Assembly: GCA_029783825.1 (NCBI GenBank)
Contig: JAREIK010002961.1
Coordinates: 80,209 to 144,208, forward strand
Reading direction: 5' to 3'
DNA length: 64,000 nucleotides
DNA from: Sapria himalayana
Taxonomy: Eukaryota > Streptophyta > Magnoliopsida > Malpighiales > Rafflesiaceae
The notes beneath the pieces were generated by a model, which did not search any database, had not been told where the DNA came from, and was given only the letters and a program-made list of their open reading frames with translations. Positions 53,926-64,000 of this stretch are shown here, piece after piece. The position numbers were made by a program, and so were the translations under genes. Each line of letters opens with the position of its first letter. Within the stretch, counting starts at the first letter, position 1.

Positions 53926-56900
53926 TGTTATTAAAATTTTGCCTCTTTTTATAAGCATATATATTTTTTTTGATAAAAAATAAATTATTTAAACTAGATA
54001 TGTCTCACTAATAATTTATTTTTTAATTAATATTTCTATAAAAATAAACTGATAAATAATTAAAATAAAAATTTATAATTACACTTACTAAAAATTAAAA
54101 TGAGATTTATTATTTATTATTAATGTACACCAATTTAATAGTTTAAGTATTTAGAAGTTTTATCATTTAGGAGTTTAGCTATTTATGTTTTTAGGCATTT
54201 AGTGGTTTATATGTTTTATTTCAACAATAAAATAACAAAAAAATAATTTGCAATTTTTTGTCATTTACATAGGTTATAACCTTTGGAAATATAATAATAT
54301 TTAAAATTTTTTGAAATGTGAATACAATATTTAGTTATAATAATTTTAATAATTATATATCATATAAATTCAATATAAATAATTTATTGATAGATATTAT
54401 AATAATGATCAAAATTTAAATTAATAAACTATTAATTATAAAATAGATATTAATTAAAAAATATTTACAAAACCCAATTTGATTCAAAATTAAACTAAAA
54501 AATACTACTGGATAATAATTTTAAATTTTTAAAATTTTACTTCTTTTATAAGCGTATATATTTTATTTTGATTAAAAATAAATTATTTAAATTATATTTG
54601 TCGCACTCATAATTTATTTTGTAATAAATATTTATATAAAATAAACTCATAAATAATTAAAATGAATATTTAAAATAATAATAAATTAAATAAAAATTAG
54701 ATTTCTTAATTATTAAGTAGTATATAGCAGCTTAATGGTTTATGTATTTAGGCATTACGGGCCTTAGGATTTTACTAATTTAATTGTGTATGCATTTAGT
54801 GGTTTATAGATTTTATTTAAAAATTAAAATAACAAAATATTTATTTTTTTTATTTTTTGATATTTTCAAAGGTACATTTGAAAAAAATATTAATTTTTAA
54901 ATTTTTTTCAAATGTGAATTCAATATTTAGTTATAATAATCATTATATTTATATATCATATAAATTCAATATAAACAATATTATATATAAATATTCTAAA
55001 AATGATTAAAAAATAAATTAATAATCTATTATTAATAAGATAGATATCAATTATAATATAATAAAAAAACCTAAAATGATTCAAAGAAATCAAAATATAT
55101 TACTATATAATAATTTGTTATTTTGAAATTTTTTTTAAAAGTTTATACATATTTTTTTGATGAAAATTAATTTATATAAATTATATTAGTCTAACTCATA
55201 ATTTATTTTTTAATTAATAATTATATAAAAATAAACAAATAAATAATTAAAATGAATATTTAAAATTAGAATGAAAAAAATAATATTGAGATTTATTCTT
55301 TATTATTTTGGGTATACCAGTCTAATTTAAATTAGATCTGTCTCACTAATAATTTATTTTGTAATTAATATTTCTATAAAAATAAACTGATAAATAATTA
55401 AAATAAAAATTTAAAATTATACTGAATAAAAATTAAAATGAGATTTATGAATTATTATTAATGCATACCAGTTTAATATTTTAAGTATTTAGAGGTTTTT
55501 TCGTTTATGACTTTAGCAATTTATGTTTTTAGGCATTTAGTGGTTTATAGGTTTTATTTCAACAATGTAATAACAAAAAAATTATTTTTGATATTTTTTC
55601 ACATTTTCAAAGGTTATAACCTTTGAAAATGCAATAATTTTAAAATTTTTTAAAAATGTGAATTCAATATTTAGTAATAATAATAATTATAATAATATAT
55701 AATATAAACTAAATATAAACAATTTTATTGATAGATATAATATCAATTATCAAAAAGTAAATTAATATGCTATTATTAATATGATAGATATAAATTAAAA
55801 TATAATTGCAAAACAAAAAAATATTCAAAATCAAAGTAAAATTTATTACTAAATAATAATTTTTTTTTAGTTTTTGCTTCTTTTTATATGCATATATTTT
55901 TTTTGATGAAAAATAAATTATTTAAATTATATTTGTATCACTCATAATTTATTTGGTAATTAATATTTTAATAAATTATTTAAATTATATTTAAGGTTAC
56001 GAGTTTAAAGGTTTAAGTGTTTAGGGGCTTTTGTGTTTAGGAGTTTAGAGGTTTAAGTGTTTAGGTATTTAGTTGTTTATAAGTTTTATTTAAACAATGA
56101 TATAACAAAAAAATTATATATATTATTTTTTTAATTTTTGAAGGTTATAACCTTTAATATATAATAATTTTTAAATTTTTTTCAAATGTAAATATAATAT
56201 TTAGTTATAATAATCTTAATAATTATAAGTCATTTAAATTCAATATAAATAATTACATTGCTATATATTATAATAATGATCAAAAAAATTTAATAAACTA
56301 TTATTAATAAGATAGATATTATTTAAAATATTTTGCATAATCTAAATTTATTCAAAATCAAAGTAAAATATATTACTTAATAATAATTTTTTTAATGTTT
56401 TGCTTTTTTTATAACATTATATTTTTGTTATTATAAATAAATTATTTAAATTATTTTGCCTTACTCATAATTTATTTTGGAATTTATAATTCTATAATAA
56501 TCAACTAATAAATAATTAAAATAATTATTTAAAATTATAATGAATACAAATAAAATTGAGATTTATTATTTATTTTTCAGGATATATAGGTTTAATGATT
56601 TAAGTATTTAGGTGTTTTTGGGTTTAGGAGTTTAGTGATTTGAGTGTTTAGACCCTTAGTGATTTAAAATTATTATCTAAAGAATTAAAAAACAAAAAAT
56701 TTAATTTTTTAAATTTTTTTAATTTTTGAAGGTTGTAACCTTTCAAAATATAATAATTTTAAATTTTTTTAAATGTGAATATAATATTTAGTTATATTAA
56801 TCTTAATAATTATATATAATGTAAACTAAATTTAAATTATTTTATTAATAGATATTATAATAATGATCAATAAATAAATTAATAAACTAGTATTAATAAG

Positions 56901-58770
56901 AATGATATAAATTAAAATATAATTGTAGAATCTAAAATGATTCAAAATCAAAATAAGATATATTACTAAAAAATAATTTTTTATTTTAATAATTTTGCCT
57001 CATTTTATAAGCATATATATTTTTTTGATTAAAAATAAATTATTTAAATTATATCTCTCACTAATAATTTATTTTGTAATTAATATTTCTATAAAAATAA
57101 ATTGATAAATATTAAAAATGAATATTTAAAATTATAATGAATACTAATAAAAAAAAGATATATGATTTATTATTTAGGGTATACCTATTTAATGGTAAGT
57201 TTTTTCTGGTTTTGGGGTTAAGGAGTTTATTGATTTATATGTTTGCACATTTAGGTGTTTATAGGTTTTATTTAATCAATGAAATAACAAAAAATTTATT
57301 TTTATGAATTTTCGTGATTTTCAAAGGTTATAACCTTTCAAAATATAATAATTTTTTAATCTTTCAAAAATATGAATACAATACTTATTTATTATAATCT
57401 TAATAATTATATTTAATGTTAATTTAATATAAATAATTTTATTAATATATAATATTATAATGATCGAAAAATAAATTAATAAACAATTATTAATAAGATA
57501 GATATTAATTAAAATATATTTGCACAACCCAAAATAATTCAATATCAAATAAATTATTTTACTAAATAAAATTTTAAATTTTAAAATTTTTTTTATAAGT
57601 TTATTTTTTTTATAATTATAATATATTTAAATTATATGTCTCACTCATTATTTATTTTGTAATTAATATTTCTATAAAAATAAACTAAAAAATAATTTAA
57701 ATGAATATTTAAAATTATAATGAATACAAATAAAAATTAAATTTATTGTTTATTATTTATTATTTAGGTTATATAGGTTTAATGGTTTAAGTTTTTATAG
57801 GGTTTTCGTGTTAAGGTGTCTAGATATTTAAATGATTAGACATTTAGTGGTTTATATGTTTTATTTAAATAATACAATAATAAAAAAATTATTTTTCTGA
57901 TTTTTTATCATTTTTTATGGTTATAACCTTTGAAAATATAATAATTTTTAAATTTTTTTCAAATGTAAATATAATATTTAGTTATAATAATCTTAATATT
58001 TATAAAAATTTAAATTCAATATAAGAAATTTTATTGATATATATTATAATAATGATCAAAAAAATAAATTAATAAACCATTATTAATAAAATTTATAGCA
58101 ATTAAAATATAAATGCAAAACCTATAATGATTCAAAATCAAAGTAAAATATATTACTAAATGATATTTTTTGTTTTTAAATTTTTACTTCATTTCATAAG
58201 CTTATATTTATTTTTTGATTAAAAATAAATTATTAAAATTAGATTTGTCTCACTCTTTATTTATTTTGCAATTAATATTTCTATAAAAAATAATCTAATA
58301 AATAATTAAAATGAATATTTAAAATAATAATGAATACAAATTAAAATGAGATTTATGATTTATTATATATGGTATACCTATTTATTGGATTATTAATTTA
58401 TGTGTTTTGTCATTTAGGAGTTTAGGCATTTATGTTTTTGGGCATTTACTAGTTTATATTTTATATTTATATAATAATTTTTTTTTTGATTTTATTTGAT
58501 TTTCAAAGGTTATAACCTTTGAACAGAAAATAATTTTTAAAATTTTTTGAAATGTGAATACCATGTATAATTAAATTAATCTTACTAATAATATATCATA
58601 TAAATTCAATATAAATAATTTTAATGATAGATAGTATAATAATGATCAAAAATTAAATTAATAAACTATTATTAATAATATAAATATTAATTAAAATATA
58701 TTTACATAACACAAAATGATTCAAAATCAAATCAAAATATATTACTGAATAATAATATTTAGATGAAAAA
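53926..58770 (+). repeat. Satellite array, orientation 1, inverted copy of about 25.9-29.4 kb
   Basis: Cores near 54272, 54871 (shortened to GGTACATTT), 55612, 56143, 56731, 57326, 57919 and 58508. The order after the switch is B, A, chimeric junction (about 55328), B', D, C', K, J, I. Read backwards, this is the order at 25.9-29.4 kb for A to J. Shared rare variants include AATAAAGAATAAATCTC and TTTTGATTTCTT on the appropriate strands. A deletion near 58776 joins ATATTTAG to ATGAAAAATAAATTAC. Confidence 0.86.
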
Positions 58771-61700
58771 TAAATTACTATATAAAAATGATTCAGAACA
58801 AAGCAAAATATATTACTATATAATAATTTTTTGTTTTGAAATTTTTATTTCTTTTAAAATAAAGTATTTTTATTTATAATGAAAAATAATTTATATAAAT
58901 TATATTTGTCTAACTCATAATTTATTTTGTAATTAATATTTATATACAAATAAAAAAATAAATATTTAAAATTATAATAAAAACAATAATATTGAGAGTT
59001 ATTATTTATTATTTAGGGTTACCGGTTTAAAAGGATTTTTATTTATTATTTAGGGTTTTTGAGATTTAAAAGTGATTGAATTAAGTGTTTAGGCATTTAG
59101 TGGTTTATAGGGTTTATTTAAATAATGAAATATCAAAAAAAAATATTTTTTTTTATTTTTTCACATTTTCAAAGGTTATAATCTTTGAAAATATAATAAT
59201 TTTAAAATTTTTTTCAAAAGTAAATTCAATATTTAGTAATAAGAATCATTATATTTAAATATCATATAAATTCAATATAAACAATTTTATTGATAAATAT
59301 TCTAATAATGATCAAAAAATAAATTAATGATCTATTATTAATAAGATAGATGTCAATTAAAATTTATTAGAAAACCAATAATGATTTAGAAGCAAAGCAA
59401 ATTATATTATTATATAATAATTTTTTGTTTTTATTTTTTTTTCTTTTAATAAGTTTATCTATATTTTTTTTGATGAAAAATAATAATTATAAATTATAAT
59501 TGTCTAACTCATAATTTATTTTGTAATTAATATTTATATAAAAATAAACAAATAAATAATTAAAATGAATATTTAAAATTATAATGAAAAAAAATAAAAA
59601 TCAGATTTTTGGTTTATTATTTAGGATATATCTGATTAAAAAAATTATCTATATAGGGTTTTCGAGATTTAGAAGTTATTCATTTAAGTATTTAGGCATT
59701 TAGTGGTTTATAGGTTTTATTTAAATAATGAAATAACTAATAAATTATTTTTGATATTTTTTCAAATTTTCAAAGATTATAACCTTTGAAAATTTAATAA
59801 TTGAAAATTTTTAAAAAATGTGAATACAATATTTAGTAAAAATAAGTATTATAACAATATATAATATAAACTAAATATAAACAATTTCATTGATAATATA
59901 ATATCAATTATCAAAAAATAGATTAATAAACTATTATTAATATGACAGATATAAATTAAAATTTAATTACAAAAACTAAAATGATTAAAAATCAAACTAA
60001 ATTTATTACTAAATAATAATTTTTGTTTTTTAGTTTTTGCCTCATTATATAAAATTATATATTTTTTTGATAAAAAATAGATTATTTAAATTATATTTCT
60101 ATCACTCATAATTTATTTTGTAATTAATATTCAATAAATTATTTAAATTATATTTAAGGTTTACAAGTTTAAAGGTTTAAGTATTCAGCATCTTCTGGGT
60201 TTAGAAGTTTAGAAAATTATGTATTTAGGCATTTAATGGTTTATAAGTTTTATTTAAACAAAGATATAACAATAAATTTATTTTTGTTATTTTTTATCAT
60301 TTTTGATGGTTATAACCTTTAAAAATATAACAATTTTTAAATTTTTTTTAAATGTGAATACTATACTTAGTTATGATAATCTTAATAATTATATATCATG
60401 TAAATTCAATATAAACAATTATATTGATATATATTATAATAATGATCATACAAAAAATTAATAAACAATTATTAATAAGATAAATATAGTTTAAAATATA
60501 TTTACATAACCTAAATGATTCAAAATCAAAGTGAAATAATTTACTAAATATTAATTTTAAATTTTTAAATTTTTGGATCCATTTATAAGCTTATAATTTT
60601 TTTGATGAAAAATAAATTATTTAAATTATATTTGTCTAACTATTAATATATTTTTTAATTTATATTTCTATAAAAATAAACTAATAAATAATTAAAATGT
60701 ATATATAAAATTATAATGAATACTAATAAAAATGAGATTTATTATTTATTATTTAGGGTATAACTATTTAATGGTTTAAGTTTATTGTGGTTTTGGGGTT
60801 AATGAGTTTATTGATTTATATGTTTACACATTTAGGTTTAATTTATTGATTTATAGGTTTTATTTAATGAATGAAATGACAAACAATTTATTTTTATGAA
60901 TTTTCGTGATTTCAAAGGTTATAACCTTTGAAAATATAATACTTTTTTAATAGTTCTAAAATATGAATACAATACTTAGTTATAATAATCGTAATAATTA
61001 TATTTGATGTAAATTCAATATAAAAAATTTTATTAATATGAATTATTTTGATGATCAAAAAATAAATTAATAAACTATTATTAATAAGATAGATATTAAT
61101 TAAAATATATTTGTAGAACCCAAAATAATTCAAAATCAAAGTAAATTATATTACTAAATAAAATTTTAAATTTTTGAAATTTTGTTTCTTTTTATAAGCT
61201 CATATTTTTTTTCATAAAAAATAATTATTTAAATTTTATATGTCTCACAGATTATTTATTTTGTAATTAATATTTCTATAAAAATAAACTAAAAAATAAT
61301 TAAAATAAATATTAAAAATTATAATGAATACAAATAAACATGAGATTTATTATTTATTATTTAGGTTATATAGGTTTAATGGTTTAAGTATTTAGGGGGT
61401 TTTGGGGTTTATGAGTCTAGAGATTTAAATGTTTAGGCATCTAGTGGTTTATAAGTTTTATTTAAATAATAAAATAAAAAAAAAATTATTTGTGTGATTT
61501 TTTATCATTTTTGAAGGTTATAACCTTTGAAAATATAATAATTTTTAGATTTTTTTCAAATGTAAATATAATATTTAGTTATAATAATCTTAATAATTAT
61601 AAGACATTTAAATTCAATATAAGTAATTTTATTATTAGATATTATAAAATTGATCAAATAATAAATTAATAAAATATTCTTAATAAGATTGATAGCAATT

Positions 61701-64000
61701 AAAATATAATTGCAAAACCTATATATAATGATTCAAATTCAAAGTAAAATATATTACTAAATAATAATTTTTTGTTTTTTAATTTTTATTTCTTTTTATA
61801 TGCTTATATTTTTTTTAATTAAAAATAAATTATTAAAATTATAGTTGTCTCGCTCATTATTTATTTTGTAATTAATATTACTATAAAAAATAAACTAATA
61901 AATAATTAAATTGAATATTTAAAATTATAATGAATACAAATTAGAATGAGATTTATGATTTATTATATATGGTATACTGGTTTAAAGGTTTGATTATTTA
62001 AGAGTTTTGTCGTTTAGGAGTTTTGTCTTTTAGGAGTTTAGCAATTAATGTTTTTAGGCATTTAGTGATTTATAGGTTTTATCTATAAAAAAAATTTAAA
62101 ATTCTTTTTTTGATTTTCAAAGGTTATAATCTTTGAAAATAAAATAATTTTTTAAATTTTTTGAAATGTGAATACAATGTATAATTATATTAATCTTACT
62201 AATTATATATCATATAAATTCAATATAAATAATTTTAATGATATATATTATAATAATGATCATAAATTAAATTAATAAACTATTATTAATAATATAAATA
62301 TTAATTAAAATATATTTACATAACACAAAATGATTCAAAATAAAATCAAAATGTATTACTAAATTATAATATTTAATTTTTAAAATTTTCTTTTTTTTAT
62401 AAGCTTATATTTTTTTATTAAAATAAATTATTTAAAAAATATTTGTCTCACTCGAAATTTATTTAGTATTTAATTTTTCTAAAAAATTAAACTATAAATA
62501 ATTAAAATGAATATTTAAAATTATAATAAATAGAAATATAAATGAGCTTTATTATTTAATAAGTAGAATATAGCTATTAAAAGGTTTATGTATTTAGGGG
62601 TTTCGGAATTTATGAGCTTACTGATTTAAGTAAGTAAGCATTTAATGATCTATAGGTTTTATTTAAAAAAATGAAATAACAAAAAATTTATTTTTATTAT
62701 TTTTTTAATTTTTTAAGGTAACCTTTGAAAATATAATAATTTTTAAATTTTTTTCAAAAGTCAATACAATATTTAGTTATAATAATCATTATATTTATAT
62801 ATCATATAAATTCAATATAACCAATTTTATTGATAAATATTAAAATAATGATCAAAAAATAAATAAATAATCTATTATTAATAAGATAGATATAAATTAA
62901 AATATAATTACAAAACATAAAATAATTCAGAATCAAATCAAAATTTATTACAATATAATAAGTTTTTATTTTAATTTTTTTTATTTTAAAAAGTTTATCT
63001 ATATCTGTCTCACTAATTTATTTTTCTAACTCATAATTTATATAAATTATATTTTATATAAATTATATTTGTCTAACTCATAATTTATTTTGTAATTAAT
63101 ATTTATATAAAAATAAACAAATAAATAATTTAAATGAATATTTAAAATTATAATGAAAAAAAATGATATTATTTAGGGTATACCAGTTTAATTTTAATTA
63201 TATCTATCTCATTAATACTTTATTTTGTAATTAATATTTCTATAAAAAGAAAATGATAAATAATTAAGATAAAAATTTTAAATTATACTGAAAAAAAATT
63301 AAGATTAGATTTATAATTTATTATTAATGTATACAAGTTTAATGGTTTAAGTATTTAGATGTTTTGTCATTTGAAAATTTAGTGATTTATGTTTTTAGGC
63401 ATATAGTGGTTTATAGATTTTATTTAAACAATAAAATAATAAAAACAATTTTATAATTTTTTCTCATTTTCATAGGTTATAACCTTTGATTATATAATAA
63501 TATTTAAAATTTATTTAAATGTAAATATAATATTTTATTTATAATAATTTTAATAATTATATATTATATAAATTCAATATAAATAATTTTATTGATAGAT
63601 ATTATAATAATGTTCAAAATTAAATTAATAAACTATTAATAAAAAGATAGAAATAAATTAAAAAATTTTTACAAACCCAAATTGATTAAAAATTAAAGTA
63701 AAATATATTATTGGATAATAATTTTAAATTTTTAAATTTTTAAATTTTTACTTCTTTTATATGCGTATATATATTATTTCATTAGAAATAAATTATTTAA
63801 ATTATATTTGTCGCACTCATAATTTATTTTGTAATAAATATTTCTATAAAAATAAACTAATAAATAATTAAAATGAATAATTAAAATTATAACAAATAGA
63901 AATAAAAATTAGATTTATTATTTATTATGTATTATATATCGGTTTAAGGGTTACTGTATTTAGGCATTACGGGGTCTAAAAGTTTAGTTATATAACTATG
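58771..64000 (+). repeat. Satellite array, orientation 1, right arm
   Basis: Cores near 59174, 59775, 60308, 60917, 61516, 62122, 62717 (shortened) and 63475. The classes in order are F, E, D, K, J, I, H, then a chimeric junction near 63195, B, and A at the edge. The E monomer at 59405-60110 is almost the same as 1-710. The stretch near 62995-63105 is scrambled, with repeated TAACTCATAATTTAT and an extra CTGTCTCACTAAT fragment. Open frames at 60912-61139 and 57321-57548 belong to class K monomers and are discussed as a finding, not called as genes. Confidence 0.86.

Noticed and set aside
1..64000. Regularly spaced palindromes as a CRISPR array
   Set aside because: Spacing is about 600 bases, the intervals are homologous to each other, and the genomic context is a eukaryotic satellite.
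1..64000. A+T-rich organelle (mitochondrial) or protist genome
   Set aside because: No organelle genes, rRNA or tRNA are visible. Plant-type hAT elements with 8-bp target duplications and CCCTAAA-like words fit plant nuclear heterochromatin better.

Overview
This window is almost entirely a long array of a very A+T-rich satellite DNA, most likely plant (angiosperm) heterochromatin. Two lines of evidence point to a plant nuclear genome. The inserted mobile elements are BED-type hAT transposons with TAGGG-type ends and 8-bp target duplications. The satellite monomer also carries a degenerate block resembling the plant telomere word CCCTAAA. I see no functional host gene. Open reading frames in the array are I/N/Y/K-rich by-products of base composition.

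The satellite monomer is about 600 bp (commonly 575-610; one class is about 537). Each monomer has four recognisable parts: (1) a palindrome around CAAAGGTTATAACCTTTG, (2) a C-rich/G-poor telomere-like block (CTAAACNCC-type words), (3) a body with AATTACAAAATAAATTATGAGT, and (4) a body with TATCTATCTTATTAATAATAG. I counted about 90 palindrome cores by eye. At least twelve monomer classes (here called A-L, plus C') recur in preferred orders such as A-B-C-D-E and I-J-K-L-C'-D, which is a higher-order repeat organisation. A chimeric B-to-G/F/A junction occurs eleven times at the same breakpoint.

Layout: 1-2657 is array in the orientation where the telomere-like block reads TTTAGG on the + strand; 2658-53925 is array in the opposite orientation; 53926-64000 returns to the first. 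The long central part is interrupted by four non-satellite segments: a 574-bp insertion (7301-7874, 6-bp target duplication, four perfect hairpins); hAT copy 1 (12846-16464, decayed transposase, left end lost); hAT copy 2 (33680-36419, both ends and 8-bp duplication intact, about 1 kb internal deletion); and a 2.46-kb unrecognised, less A+T-rich island (about 38774-41233). The two hAT copies lie at the same nucleotide of the same monomer class with the same altered flank, so they are products of array duplication and not two insertions.

The main story is array evolution: multi-kilobase direct and inverted duplications, chimeric monomers, strand switches forming at least one large A-B|B'-A' palindrome, and passengers copied with the array. 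All monomer class names are mine. Positions of class boundaries and identities were judged by eye, not computed.
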